From assembly GCF_011927665.1 (NCBI RefSeq), contig NZ_JAATJA010000002.1:806001-870000 (forward strand): a DNA stretch of 64,000 nt. Direction: 5' to 3'. This stretch comes from Desulfobaculum xiamenense (GTDB lineage: Bacteria > Desulfobacterota > Desulfovibrionia > Desulfovibrionales > Desulfovibrionaceae). Of the stretch, positions 26,551 to 36,242 are shown piece after piece. A program made the position numbers and the translations under genes. How positions within the stretch are numbered: the first letter of the stretch is position 1; every line of letters begins with the position of its first letter. The notes under the pieces are model-generated. The model saw only the letters and a program-made list of their open reading frames with translations. It searched no databases and was not told the DNA's origin.

Positions 26551-27980
26551 GGAGCAGGCTCCTTGGGATGTGTGTTGCCGTCTGGCGTGTCGGGGGTGTC
26601 GTCCTCGGCGAGGGGAACGCCTCCCGGCGTGACGTCCGGGCCGATCCTCGTGCGCATGGGCAGCGAGGCGGGGGCAGTGGTGGGCACGTCCGGAGTGGGT
26701 TCGCAGTCCTCCCACCATAAATAGAATCCTATACCCGGTATGTACCTGCAAAGCAATAGGTTGTTCCCGGAACGCATGACTGGGTCGGCAAGCGCGTAGG
26801 TGCGGTCATCGATGCTGGCGCGTCCGTCAGAAGTGAGTGGGAGGTCCGTCCATTCGGCGTTGCGCGGCATGGTTTCCTGCTCGCCAGTGCGTACGGAGTA
26901 GTGGCGGGTGAGTCCGTCGATGTCCCTTGTGCGGATGGTGGCGCGCTCTGCGCTCAGGGCCGCCGAGAGCCGGGGCGTGCCGAAGATCACGCGCTTCACC
27001 CAGCTTCTGCGGGGGGCGAGGTGGCACAGCGTGCCGTTTTCGAGCCGGAACGGCGTTTCGATTTCGGTTGGCGGAGCGGGCTGGCGCGTGGCGATGTCGA
27101 ACCCGGTTGGTGGACCTTCCGGCGGGGTGAGCGTCAGCACCCGGCCATTGAAGTGCGCAGAGGCGAAGGGTCCGCCGGGGACGAGGAAATGCCCCGCCTC
27201 GGATGCCGACTCCGTGGACCAGAGCGTCACCCAACCCGCGCTGTCCGCCGCCATGAGCATGCGTTCGCCGGGGGTGAAGGCCAGTGCCAGCGCCCGGTAG
27301 CGTAGCGTGCCCGCGTGCGTGAGCGTGCCTGCCGAGGGGCCGAGCCAGAGTCTGTGGGTTTCGTCCACGGCCGCCGCCCATGACCCGTGGCGCGAAACGG
27401 CGGCCATGGTGATGGGGCCGGCCAGGCGATGCTCGCCAACCCACATGCATCGCGGCAGGGACAGGACGTGTAGCGTGCGCCCTGCGCGCACCGTGGCGGC
27501 CAGTGCAGGGCTTCCTGGCGTCCACGTCAGTAGTCCCACCGGGCCGTTCTCGGGCAGTGCGGCATTTACGGAGCCCGAGGCGTCGATGACGAGCACCGTG
27601 CCGTCGGTAAGTCCGGCGGCGATGCCGTCGGCTTCGGTGACGGCGGTCTCGACGTTGCGCAATAGTTCCGTGCGCGGACGCTCGCGGGAGAGAATCATGG
27701 CGTGCCGGGCCGTCATCCCCTCGGTCGGCGGGGTGAAGACCGTTTCGACCTGCGAATGCTGGCTGGCGTGGCGCTCGGCAAGGAAGACGCCAAGCGGCGA
27801 ATTCGTGGGCGGAGCGGTATGCACGATGGGCACCGCGTCGCTTGGCGCTTCGGTTTCGGCGGTGGGGTGGGGCGGCGTGCGCCGTGCGCACGCGCCGAGG
27901 GCGAGGCTCAGGGCCAGCAGCACGATTGCGGCGGCGCAGGCCGTGTGGAGGTGTCGGGCGGAGGCGGTGCGGCGTGTCAT
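26547..27980 (-). CDS. Beta-propeller-like lipoprotein in the gsp operon
   Basis: 477 residues. A lipoprotein signal with a clear LGAC lipobox near residue 31 is followed by a Pro-rich linker, then repeated WD40-like blades: [69 protein letters not shown] Pro/Thr-rich acidic tail ends the protein. I recognise no named T2SS subunit. It overlaps gspG by 4 bp and follows the CPBP protease gene by 23 bp, so it is made with the T2SS; it may be an outer-membrane accessory or a scaffold. ATG 27980 has GAGG 8 nt upstream. Confidence 0.75.
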   Translation of the reverse strand: MTRRTASARHLHTACAAAIVLLALSLALGACARRTPPHPTAETEAPSDAVPIVHTAPPTNSPLGVFLAERHASQHSQVETVFTPPTEGMTARHAMILSRERPRTELLRNVETAVTEADGIAAGLTDGTVLVIDASGSVNAALPENGPVGLLTWTPGSPALAATVRAGRTLHVLSLPRCMWVGEHRLAGPITMAAVSRHGSWAAAVDETHRLWLGPSAGTLTHAGTLRYRALALAFTPGERMLMAADSAGWVTLWSTESASEAGHFLVPGGPFASAHFNGRVLTLTPPEGPPTGFDIATRQPAPPTEIETPFRLENGTLCHLAPRRSWVKRVIFGTPRLSAALSAERATIRTRDIDGLTRHYSVRTGEQETMPRNAEWTDLPLTSDGRASIDDRTYALADPVMRSGNNLLLCRYIPGIGFYLWWEDCEPTPDVPTTAPASLPMRTRIGPDVTPGGVPLAEDDTPDTPDGNTHPKEPAP

Positions 27981-28003
27981 GGCGAGTCCTCGGGCTGTGC
28001 GGT

Positions 28004-28465
28004 TCAGGTCGGGACGCTAAACGGCCGGTGGAAGTACAGAATGTTGTAGATGAAGTGGAGCAGGATGCACAGCGGCAGGCTGCGGTGGCGATCCCACGTC
28101 AGGCCGAAGGCGATGGATGGCGCGAAGGTCAGCGCGGCCCAGAGCGGCGGGTGCGCGATGAGGTGCAGGGCGGCGAAGAGCACGGCGGCCGCCACGTTGG
28201 CCGAGCTGAGCGGAAGGTGCTTTCCGGCGGGAAGCACGTGGGCCAGTGTATCCTGCACGCCGAGCCGGAAGACCGTTTCCTCGACGGCGGCCTTGAAGAG
28301 CAACGCACCCACCGTGATGCCCGCATGGGGGCGGGGCAGGGCGAAGGCCACTGCGCCCAACGCGACAAGGGCCAGGAACAGCGGATCGCGTAGGCCGCGC
28401 CCGAAGCGGAGTGCCTGATCGAGTACGGGGTGCGTGTTGTCTTCGTGTGTCATTTTTCGATGCAT
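28004..28465 (-). CDS. CPBP-family intramembrane glutamic protease (sorting-protease candidate)
   Basis: 153 residues with about four membrane segments. All three CPBP (Abi/CAAX) motifs are present: EETVFR (E62, E63, R67), FAALH (H101) and HFIYN (H137, N141). It is first in the leftward gsp operon. Small CPBP proteases are the partner enzymes of several C-terminal sorting signals (MYXO-CTERM, Synerg-CTERM, JDVT-CTERM), and T2SS linkage is a feature of such systems and of rhombosortase. A protein with a matching kind of C-terminus is encoded at 46521-48671. The start is uncertain: ATG 28465 or 28453, neither with a good ribosome site. Confidence 0.85.
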   Translation of the reverse strand: MHRKMTHEDNTHPVLDQALRFGRGLRDPLFLALVALGAVAFALPRPHAGITVGALLFKAAVEETVFRLGVQDTLAHVLPAGKHLPLSSANVAAAVLFAALHLIAHPPLWAALTFAPSIAFGLTWDRHRSLPLCILLHFIYNILYFHRPFSVPT

Positions 28466-28551
28466 TGGCAAAATCGTATTCCGGCTCCGCGATGTTGGCG
28501 TTTTCGCCGCTGGAACGCGTTGCGAGTTTGTGCAGGAAATCTGGAACGCTA

Positions 28552-28580
28552 TTGTGGTAATCTCTCAAATCGCTTATATG
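28552..28580 (+). promoter_or_regulatory. Possible gspC-D-E promoter
   Basis: TTGTGG (28552-28557), a 17-bp spacer and TATATG (28575-28580) lie about 50 bp before gspC, in the region separating the two divergent gsp operons. Box agreement is moderate. Confidence 0.4.
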
Positions 28581-28628
28581 GTGGTTTGATGGAGAAGCCT
28601 CTCATTACGGAGGTATAGCACAAAAACG

Positions 28629-29417
28629 ATGAAGTTCAATACGTTGAAATGGGTGTGGCCCATACTTGTGGGATTGTCGGCCGCTTATGCGGCCGGAGCC
28701 TTCGCCGTGCCGGTGGATGTTCCGCCCCGCCCCGAACGCGGTGGGGATGCCCCTGCCGTGGCGGCGGAGCGGAATCGGCTGGTGGCCGACATTCGCGAGC
28801 GCAATCTGCTGGGGCTGGCCATCCCCGCCCCGGCCGTCGCTGCGGTGGCGGTTGCCGCGCCGGTGGGCGTCGATCCCGCCTCGTGGCGGCTTATGGGGAC
28901 GGTGCTCGGCGAGCCGTCGGTGGGGTTGTTTCTCGTCGGTGGTGAGTTCAAGGCTCTTGCGCTGGGGCACGACGAGCAGGGCTGGACCCTTGCCGCCGTG
29001 AACGCCACGGGTGTGCTGTGGCGACAGGGCGCGGTCGAGAAATCCGTCGATCTGCGCGATCAGGCTGCGACCCCGCTGGCCATGGAGGTCCGCCGCTCCG
29101 TGGAGGTGAGCCTCGACGGCGAGAAGGTCGCGCCCTACCTGCGCGACCCCACCCAAATGCTCAACCACGCGAATTTCAAGCCTTATCGCGAGAATGGGGA
29201 GGTCATCGGCTTCCTCGTCAACAACATCAAGAAGAAGTCCATCCTGCGCACCATCGGATTGCAGGACGATGACATCCTCATCCGTATCAACGGCCGCCGC
29301 ATGGACGGCCCGCATAAGTTGCTCATGGCCTATGGAGAGATGAAGCCCGGAACCACCGTGACCGTGGACGTGCGGCGCGGGGGCGAGGTGAAGACGTTCC
29401 TGCTCAATATCGACTGA
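28629..29417 (+). CDS. gspC: Type II secretion system protein GspC
   Basis: 262 residues: one N-terminal helix (WVWPILVGLSAAYAAGAFAV), the HR domain around RLMGTVLGEPSVGLFLV, and a C-terminal PDZ domain (FKPYRENGEVIGFLV, LQDDDILIRINGRRM). GspC connects the inner-membrane platform to the secretin. A GGAGG lies about 15 nt before the ATG, farther than normal, so initiation may be weak. First gene of C-D-E. Confidence 0.92.
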   Translation: MKFNTLKWVWPILVGLSAAYAAGAFAVPVDVPPRPERGGDAPAVAAERNRLVADIRERNLLGLAIPAPAVAAVAVAAPVGVDPASWRLMGTVLGEPSVGLFLVGGEFKALALGHDEQGWTLAAVNATGVLWRQGAVEKSVDLRDQAATPLAMEVRRSVEVSLDGEKVAPYLRDPTQMLNHANFKPYRENGEVIGFLVNNIKKKSILRTIGLQDDDILIRINGRRMDGPHKLLMAYGEMKPGTTVTVDVRRGGEVKTFLLNID

Positions 29418-29470
29418 TCGTGAGGCCGGTACGTTGCCGGTACAAGCTGAAGCGCAGGGGGAAGCACGAG

Positions 29471-31591
29471 ATGAGACACGCGTTCGGGACCGCCTTTCTG
29501 AGTTGCCTGCTCCTCACACTCCTTTCCGGCGCGGCGCTGTGCCAGGAGGGAAAGAACGTACAGGCCAACCTCGATAACATCCTCATTGGCGATCTGGTCA
29601 AGTTCGTGGCCAACTACACCGGGAAGAACTTCGTCTACGACGAGCGCATCCCCGAGCAGCGGGTCAGCATCTACTCCAAGGAGCCGGTCAGCGAGGCCGA
29701 GCTGATGACCATTCTCCGCCACATGTTGCTACTCTCCGGGTACGACGTGGTGGTGAAGGACGACGTGCACTACGTGGTGCGCCGGGGGCAGGTGAAGGAG
29801 ATCGGCGACACGCTCTATCCGCAGCTCGGCCCCGGCGGAGACGACGAGCGCATCACCGTGTTCTACAGGCTGGAGGGCGGGCTCGACCCCAAGACGGCGG
29901 CCGATCTGGTCAAGACCATGGTCAGCCCCGACTATGGCGCGGCGCTGCCGGTGCCGCAGGCGCGGGCACTGCTCATCAGCGACAAGCGGCTCATGGTGCA
30001 GCGCATGGTCGAGGTGCTCGACTCCGTGCCCATCACCCGGCCCAACTGGGTGCTGGAACTCATTTCCCTCGAAAAGGTGAAGGCCATGGACGCCCAGCGC
30101 CTGCTGGCGAAGTTCTATGGTGACCTCGAAGCCAAGGGCTTCAGCGGCGAGCCGCCCCTGAGCTATGTGCTCGGCTGGTCCAACACGGTTCTGGTGGCCG
30201 GTCTGCCCGCGCAGGTGACCGAGGTGAAGAAGCTGTTGCACCGCATCGACACCGGCGAGGAAGTGACCTCGAACTACAAGATTTATCGGCTCAAGAATTC
30301 CAAGGCCAGCGCCGTGGCTGAAGTTCTTTCCGCGCTTGGCGCGAAGCTTGAGGAGTCGTCCCTGAATTCGTCTGGCGAATCGTTGGGGGCGGAAGGTGAC
30401 GGCGCAAAGGGTACGTCCTCGCGCTCGTCGCACAAGAAGGAGCGCGAGGAGGAGAGTTTCCTCGTCTCCGCCGATGTGGACACCAACACCCTCGTCGCCC
30501 TTGGCGACCCGGATTTCCTTGCGCGGGTGGACGCCATCGTGGCTGAACTGGACCGTCCGCTGGATCAGGTCTTCGTGGAGGCGCTCATCCTTGAAACGAG
30601 CCTCGAAAACGCCCGCAGCTTCGGCGTGGAATGGTTGGCCGGTGGCGGAGGCAGCAACATCGGCGGCAGCATCGGCTTCGTCGACAAGGACGGCTCCCTG
30701 CTCAACTTCCAGGCTCCGACGCTCAAGGAGGATCCTGAAAGCCCGGCCTTCTCCGAATTGCCCGGCGGATTCACCCTTGGCGTGTTGGGCGACGTGGTGA
30801 CCTACGACGGCGTGCGCTATCCGTCTCTCGGGGCGCTCATTACATACCTCAAGTCCGCTACGGGCGTGAACATCCTGTCCACACCGCAGATTCTCACCGT
30901 GGATAACTCTGAGGCCGAAATCTTCGTTGGTGAGGAGCGTTTCGTGACCGAGGGCAAGACCGTCACCGACGGCGGTAACTTCCAGACCCAGTATCGCGAG
31001 AAGGAAATCGGCGTGAAGCTCCGCGTGACTCCGCATATCAACGCCGAGGATGGACTCATCCATATGGACGTCTATCAGGAGGTGTCCAACGTCGTTCAGT
31101 CCCTGACGAAGGAGGTGAGCCTGCCGGTGACAACCAAGCGCAACACCAAGACCTCCGTGCAACTGCTCAACGGGGCGACTATGGTCATCGGCGGTCTGAT
31201 TCAGGACGACTTGAACCGCAGGCAGAAGGGTGTGCCCGGCGTGTCGGACGTGCCGCTTCTGGGGTGGTTATTCAAGACGCGCGGTACGTCGGCCACCAAG
31301 CGTACGCTCATGCTCTTTGTGTCCGCGCGCATCGTGCATACCAAGGACGATGCCGAACGTCTGAGCCGTCGCAAGATCGACGAGGCGCGCCGCCAGACGC
31401 GCGAGGTACAGGACGCCATCAATCAGGAGTTCGACCTCGATGAGGACGAGATTCCTCCGAATCCCGTGGACGAGAGCATCCGCACGTTCGGTACCGAGGG
31501 CGAGCTTCCGAAGCCGCCTGCGGATGCCGGTGCCTTGGCACCCGCCGCACGGGGCGAGGTGGATGAAACACCCATTCAGGAAGGGAACTGA
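29471..31591 (+). CDS. gspD: Type II secretion secretin GspD
   Basis: 706 residues: signal peptide (FGTAFLSCLLLTLLSGAALC), N0 domain (ILIGDLVKFVANYTGKNFVYD), N1-N3 domains, a Ser/Glu-rich insertion around residues 310-345, and the secretin barrel domain (DQVFVEALILETSLENARSF, VNILSTPQILTVDNSEAEI, GATMVIGGLIQDDL, VPLLGWLF). An acidic, Pro-rich tail follows. Forms the outer-membrane channel. ATG 29471 has GGGGGA upstream and a proper signal peptide; the earlier frame from 29420 does not. Confidence 0.96.
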   Translation: MRHAFGTAFLSCLLLTLLSGAALCQEGKNVQANLDNILIGDLVKFVANYTGKNFVYDERIPEQRVSIYSKEPVSEAELMTILRHMLLLSGYDVVVKDDVHYVVRRGQVKEIGDTLYPQLGPGGDDERITVFYRLEGGLDPKTAADLVKTMVSPDYGAALPVPQARALLISDKRLMVQRMVEVLDSVPITRPNWVLELISLEKVKAMDAQRLLAKFYGDLEAKGFSGEPPLSYVLGWSNTVLVAGLPAQVTEVKKLLHRIDTGEEVTSNYKIYRLKNSKASAVAEVLSALGAKLEESSLNSSGESLGAEGDGAKGTSSRSSHKKEREEESFLVSADVDTNTLVALGDPDFLARVDAIVAELDRPLDQVFVEALILETSLENARSFGVEWLAGGGGSNIGGSIGFVDKDGSLLNFQAPTLKEDPESPAFSELPGGFTLGVLGDVVTYDGVRYPSLGALITYLKSATGVNILSTPQILTVDNSEAEIFVGEERFVTEGKTVTDGGNFQTQYREKEIGVKLRVTPHINAEDGLIHMDVYQEVSNVVQSLTKEVSLPVTTKRNTKTSVQLLNGATMVIGGLIQDDLNRRQKGVPGVSDVPLLGWLFKTRGTSATKRTLMLFVSARIVHTKDDAERLSRRKIDEARRQTREVQDAINQEFDLDEDEIPPNPVDESIRTFGTEGELPKPPADAGALAPAARGEVDETPIQEGN

Positions 31592-31593
31592 GC

Positions 31594-33084
31594 ATGCCCG
31601 TTGGCGAAATCAGGCTGGAGAGCCTGCCGGACGCGGCGGTGAAGGCCTACCTGTCCTTCCCGCAGCGCAACGAGTTCCTGCCCGTGGGCATGGATGACGA
31701 GCAACTGACGGTGTGGGTGCTCAAGGAACGAGCGCTGGCGCAGGCCGACTATCTGGGCTGGATGCTCGGGTGCGGCCTGCGTACGGAGCTGGTGCCCGAG
31801 GAGAGCTTCTACCCCGCCCTCGAAGAGGCACTGGCCCTGTGGGAGGAGGAGGGCGAGCAGGACGGCGCGGACCACGACGACATCGACATCGGCGACGACA
31901 GTCAGGAACTGCTGGGCTGGGGGCACGACGACGCGCCCATCGTCCGCCTCGTCAACAAGACCATCCAGCAGGCCGTGAGTCAGGGCGCGTCGGACGTGCA
32001 TTTCGAGGCCAGCGAAGGGCGTTTCATGACGCGCTTCCGGCTGGACGGCGTGCTGCACACCGTGCGGCAGCTAGATCGGCGGCTGCAACCCACGGTCCTC
32101 GCGCGGATTAAGGTCATGGCCGAGATGGACGTGGCCGAAACGCGCGCCCCGCAGGACGGACGCATCCGCGTGCGCGTGGGGCACAAGGACGTGGACATTC
32201 GCGTGTCCACGGTGCCGACTCTCAAGGGCGAGAAGGCCGTGCTGCGAATTCTCGACCGCTCCAAGACCGTGCTTTCGCTGCCGGACCTCGGGCTGGAAGG
32301 CGACAATCTCGCGCTGTTTCGGCAGGCCGCGTCCGCGCCGCACGGCATCCTCCTCGTCACCGGTCCCACCGGCAGCGGCAAGACGACGTCCCTCTATGCG
32401 GCGCTGTCGGAACTGGTGAACGAGACGAGCAACATCATGACCGTCGAGGACCCGGTGGAATATCATCTCGACGGCGTGAATCAGGTGCAGGTCAACCGCG
32501 CTGCGGGCGTGACCTTTGCCGGGGCCATCCGCGCCTTCCTGCGGCAGGACCCGGACATCATCCTCGTCGGCGAAATCCGCGACGAGGAGACGGCCAGCAC
32601 GGCCATTCAGGCCTCGCTCACGGGCCACCTCGTGCTGGCGACGCTGCATACCAACGATGCGCCCACCGCCGTAACGCGCCTTCTGGAAATGGGCATAGAG
32701 CCGTTTCTCGTGGCGTCGTCCCTGTCTCTGGCCATGGGCCAGCGCCTTGTGCGGCTCAACTGTCCGCAGTGCGCCACGCGGCGTCCCGTGGACGAACAGA
32801 CGCGGCGGCTTCTGGGCGAGGCCGGGGCCGCAGTCATGGAGCAGGTCGTTTCCGAGGGGTGCGAGCACTGCATGCGCACGGGCTTCCGGGGGCGGCAGGG
32901 TATCTTCGAACTTCTGCCCGTGGACGAGGGGCTGCGCAGCCTTATCCTCGCCAAGTCCAGCGTGGACAGGCTTCAGGACTACGCGCGTGGTAAGGGCTTT
33001 GTGACCATGCTCGAACACGGGTTGAAGCTCGTGGCCGCCGGACGAACCACAGTGGAGGAAGTACTGCGCGTCACGCGTCTGTGA
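31594..33084 (+). CDS. gspE: Type II secretion ATPase GspE
   Basis: 496 residues. Walker A GPTGSGKT at 257-264, Asp box VEDPVEY, Walker B DIILVGEIRDEET near 321-333, His box LATLHTNDA, and the zinc tetracysteine CPQC...CEHC near 390-430. It is the cytoplasmic hexameric ATPase that drives pseudopilus assembly. ATG is 2 bp after the gspD stop. Its 3' end overlaps the convergent VanZ-like gene by 14 bp. Confidence 0.97.
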   Translation: MPVGEIRLESLPDAAVKAYLSFPQRNEFLPVGMDDEQLTVWVLKERALAQADYLGWMLGCGLRTELVPEESFYPALEEALALWEEEGEQDGADHDDIDIGDDSQELLGWGHDDAPIVRLVNKTIQQAVSQGASDVHFEASEGRFMTRFRLDGVLHTVRQLDRRLQPTVLARIKVMAEMDVAETRAPQDGRIRVRVGHKDVDIRVSTVPTLKGEKAVLRILDRSKTVLSLPDLGLEGDNLALFRQAASAPHGILLVTGPTGSGKTTSLYAALSELVNETSNIMTVEDPVEYHLDGVNQVQVNRAAGVTFAGAIRAFLRQDPDIILVGEIRDEETASTAIQASLTGHLVLATLHTNDAPTAVTRLLEMGIEPFLVASSLSLAMGQRLVRLNCPQCATRRPVDEQTRRLLGEAGAAVMEQVVSEGCEHCMRTGFRGRQGIFELLPVDEGLRSLILAKSSVDRLQDYARGKGFVTMLEHGLKLVAAGRTTVEEVLRVTRL

Positions 33085-33955
33085 GGGCGTGGCGCACGCG
33101 GGATGCTCCGGGCGCTTCGCACAGGCGGATGAGCAGTGCCGTCAGCCCCGCCAGCAGCGCCGCTCCGGCCTGTGGTGACAGGATGTGGTAGCGCCTGCCG
33201 TGCTCGGACACGGTCCAGAATCCGTCACTCTGCACGAAGGACAGCACCATGCGTCGTGCGCCGTCGACGACCGGGAAGGGATCGAAACCGCCGTCCGGCG
33301 CGTGGTGGAACAGGAACCTGCCATCGGCAAGGGCCGCCGCGCAGGCGAATGCTGTCAGCCCCGCCAGCGCGAGCGCCACGGCTCGGCCCGCCTGCCGTGT
33401 GCGCCGCGACACGTTCAGCCCGAATCCGAGAATCCGCGCCGCCACCATCCCCATCGCCGCGCCTGCGAGATTCAGCAGGCAGTCGTTGAAATCGAGATAT
33501 TTCGTATAGTGCGCATTGAGCGCGAACTGGGCGAATTCGTCGCCGAGGCCGAGCAGGGCGCATGCGACGAGGACTGCGGCCGCGTCGCCAAGCCCCGCGA
33601 ACAGGAGCGCGCCGAGTATCGCGTACTGGGGAAAGTGGATGCGCTCCACGTTGGTGACGATGAGCGTGGCGTCCAGCGCGAAGGCCAGAACGAGCAGCGC
33701 CGCCCAGAGCGTGGCGTTGCGGCGCAGGTCCGCGCGGGGGCCGAGGAGCGGGACGGCAGCAAGCGCCGCGACGCTCGCGATGCTCATGGCGTTTAGCGCG
33801 TGTTCCATGGTCTGCCGGCCGAAGGTTTCGAAGAGGACGCCGTAGGCTTGGCTCACGATGTCATGACCGGCTGCGGACGCCGCCCAGTAGGCGAGTGCCG
33901 CGGCGATCCACGGGAGGGGATGGTGACGAAGCTCGGTGCACGGCGGACTGGTCAT
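33071..33955 (-). CDS. VanZ-like membrane protein
   Basis: 294 residues with about eight membrane segments. The central FPQYAILGALLFAGLGD, LLGLGDEFAQFALNAHYTKYLDFNDCLLNLAGAAMG block is the VanZ-like pattern (acidic residues in GDE and D-x-x-N). Function of the family is mostly unknown; some members affect glycopeptide resistance. It sits between gspE and gspF on the opposite strand. ATG 33955 has GGAG 9 nt upstream and lies inside the first codons of the divergent lipoprotein gene, so the two 5' ends overlap. Confidence 0.75.
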   Translation of the reverse strand: MTSPPCTELRHHPLPWIAAALAYWAASAAGHDIVSQAYGVLFETFGRQTMEHALNAMSIASVAALAAVPLLGPRADLRRNATLWAALLVLAFALDATLIVTNVERIHFPQYAILGALLFAGLGDAAAVLVACALLGLGDEFAQFALNAHYTKYLDFNDCLLNLAGAAMGMVAARILGFGLNVSRRTRQAGRAVALALAGLTAFACAAALADGRFLFHHAPDGGFDPFPVVDGARRMVLSFVQSDGFWTVSEHGRRYHILSPQAGAALLAGLTALLIRLCEAPGASRVRHALTDA

Positions 33956-36232
33956 GGGTGGAGGCTCCTTGCCGTGGTTCTGTGCGTGCTGTGCGTCGGT
34001 TGCGCGGCGCATGGACCGAAGGCGGGACACGATCTCATCGTACCGGATGAGGCGGCCGGAGCCAAGGAAGCCGCCCTGCGCGTGGAGCGTGTTCTTGCCG
34101 ATGCCGGGGACAACGCGCCGGAACTTCTCCAGTTTCTCAATCTCTACGAACCGGGCACGCCGCGTCACCGCGCCGCGTGGTTTCTCGTCGCGAACCTGCC
34201 CGTGGCCGACGCTGTGTCCATGAGCGCCGACGAGTTGGCCGAGTACGTGGATTACGCCTTCATCGCCCGTGGCGCCACGCCATGGGGCCCGTCCATCCCG
34301 TGGAGCATCTTCCTGCGCTACGTGGTGCCTCACCGCAGCGCGCAGGAACCGGCCCAGCCCCATCGCCGCCGTTTCTTCGAACAGCTTTCGCCCATGGCCG
34401 TGGCCAGTGGCGATATTCGCAGGGCCACGCTGGCCGTGAACCGTTGGCTGTTCTCGCGGGCGGGCTACGCTCCAAGCTCTCGGCGCGATCAGGGCGTGAT
34501 GGATACCCTGCTTCGCGGGTCCGGGCGCTGCGAGGAACTGGCCATCGCGTTCATCGCGGCGTGCAGGGCGGTGTGCATTCCGGCCCGGCCATGCCTCGTG
34601 CCCGCGTGGCGACATAGTGACGGCAATCATCTGTGGGTGGAGATATGGGCCGAGGGCGGCTGGTGGCCCATCGGCGCAGGCGAGATGGATTCCGATTTCG
34701 GCGTGGGCTGGTTCATTCCGCCTGCCCTTAGCGCGGCGGTGGCCATCGCGCCCGCCTACGGGAACGGCCCTTCGGATGAGCCCGTCTTTGCGACGCGCAG
34801 GGGATGCACCGTCTACAACCGCACGGAGCACTACACGCCAAACGGAACCATCGCCGTGGAGATTTTCGACGAGGGGCGGCCCGTGCCCGCAGCCGAAGCC
34901 ATTGTCTTCGTGCCCGAAGGCGGGGGATTTCGGCGGCTGGGGCGCATCGTCTGCGACGGACGGGGCCGGGGGGCCATGGACGTGGGCGGCGGCGACTACC
35001 TGCTGGGTACGGGGCGTGACGGGCGTACGGATTATGCGTGGGTGCGCGTGGAGGCGGGCGGCTTTGGCGGCGCGTCCCTCGACCTCGCGCGTGAACGCCT
35101 GCCGGAGGGCGACCGCTGGGTGCGTTTCGCACGGTATCCGGACATCGCGCAGGCGCTCGGCTCGGCGTACGAGGCCATCCGCGCCGCCCGCAGCGAATAC
35201 ATGAACGTGGTCGAGGCGCGGCGCTTGCACGAGTTCGCGGCCATCGCGGGCATCACTTCGGCGGTCATGGAGCGCGGTGGTCTTGCGCGACGCGACGAGG
35301 CCATGGTGCAGGTCCGCGCCGCCGGGCGGCGCGGATACGAGGTGCTGCGCCTCCTGACGCGCTCCGATGCTGCGGACGGTGAAACGCTTCTGGACTGCCT
35401 GCTTGGCATGAGCGCCAAGGATCTCGTGGCTATGGACGTGGACGCGGCGGCCGACGAGGCGCGGCTCATCGCCGGGCTTCGCGGCGTGTCCGGTGAGGGG
35501 GACGCCGCCTTCGCCGCCTTCGTCATGCCCGGACGGGTGGACGACGAGCCGCATTCGCATTGGCGACGGGCCTTTGCCGAGCGTTTCGCGTCGCTTGCGG
35601 GGCGCAAAGCGCCAGTCGTGGCCACGGCTGCAGTGCTGGCTGCGGGAGAGCTACGGGTGGTGGAGTCCGGTCCTCTCGGACCACCGCTGACGCTACTCCA
35701 GAATCTGGAAACCGGTCTGGCGGCGGGCAGGCGTGAGCGCGCGGCCTTTGCCGTGGCGATCCTGCGCAGCCTCGGGCATCCGGCGCGGATGCTACGTGAT
35801 GCGGATTGGGCGGAATATTTGGACGGCGGGCGTTGGTGGCCGCTGTATCCGGGCCGTGCGGACGCGATGGACGATGCCCGTGTGGCCGCATGGTACGGCG
35901 AGCGTGGCGAGCTGGAGCTGCGTCTTGAGGACGAGGAGGGCCGTGTGGCCGGGGCTGCGGCCGTCTACGGGCGGGATATGCTGCTGGCGCGTCCGCTGCT
36001 CGATGGCGGCCTTGAGCCGCTGGACGATCCGGACATGCGTTATGACGTCGCGCGTGGGGCCACGGTGTTCAGCCTGCCCGCCGGGCGCTACCTGCTGACG
36101 CTGGTGCGGCGGGATGCGCAGGGGCAGCCCTACGTTCGCATCCGCACGGTGGACATCGCGCCGGGGGGCGGCGTGTCCGTAGTTCTGCCGTTGGATCTTC
36201 CGGCGGGCGGCCCGCCTGGCGATCTCGGCTAG
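33923..36232 (+). CDS. Transglutaminase-like exported protein, probable lipoprotein
   Basis: 769 residues. A basic n-region and a hydrophobic core end in LCVGC, a somewhat irregular lipobox. A transglutaminase-like core follows: catalytic Cys203 in SGRCEELAIAFIAACRAV, His236 in GNHLWVEIW; the third catalytic residue region reads WWPIGAG without the usual Asp. A carboxypeptidase-regulatory-like beta domain (TIAVEIFDEGRPVPAAEAIVF) comes next. A second degenerate copy (RERAAFAVAILRSLGHPARM ... GGRWWPLYP) lacks Cys and His. Possible roles are peptidase or peptide cross-linking in the periplasm. GTG 33923 is 5 nt from GGAGG; ATG 33920 is equally possible. Confidence 0.75.
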   Translation: MTKLGARRTGHGWRLLAVVLCVLCVGCAAHGPKAGHDLIVPDEAAGAKEAALRVERVLADAGDNAPELLQFLNLYEPGTPRHRAAWFLVANLPVADAVSMSADELAEYVDYAFIARGATPWGPSIPWSIFLRYVVPHRSAQEPAQPHRRRFFEQLSPMAVASGDIRRATLAVNRWLFSRAGYAPSSRRDQGVMDTLLRGSGRCEELAIAFIAACRAVCIPARPCLVPAWRHSDGNHLWVEIWAEGGWWPIGAGEMDSDFGVGWFIPPALSAAVAIAPAYGNGPSDEPVFATRRGCTVYNRTEHYTPNGTIAVEIFDEGRPVPAAEAIVFVPEGGGFRRLGRIVCDGRGRGAMDVGGGDYLLGTGRDGRTDYAWVRVEAGGFGGASLDLARERLPEGDRWVRFARYPDIAQALGSAYEAIRAARSEYMNVVEARRLHEFAAIAGITSAVMERGGLARRDEAMVQVRAAGRRGYEVLRLLTRSDAADGETLLDCLLGMSAKDLVAMDVDAAADEARLIAGLRGVSGEGDAAFAAFVMPGRVDDEPHSHWRRAFAERFASLAGRKAPVVATAAVLAAGELRVVESGPLGPPLTLLQNLETGLAAGRRERAAFAVAILRSLGHPARMLRDADWAEYLDGGRWWPLYPGRADAMDDARVAAWYGERGELELRLEDEEGRVAGAAAVYGRDMLLARPLLDGGLEPLDDPDMRYDVARGATVFSLPAGRYLLTLVRRDAQGQPYVRIRTVDIAPGGGVSVVLPLDLPAGGPPGDLG

Positions 36233-36242
36233 GGCACCGTGG

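Noticed and set aside
33071-35560. Extension of the VanZ-like frame to 829 codons.
   Set aside because: The added part lies opposite the transglutaminase-like gene, and VanZ similarity begins only after ATG 33955.
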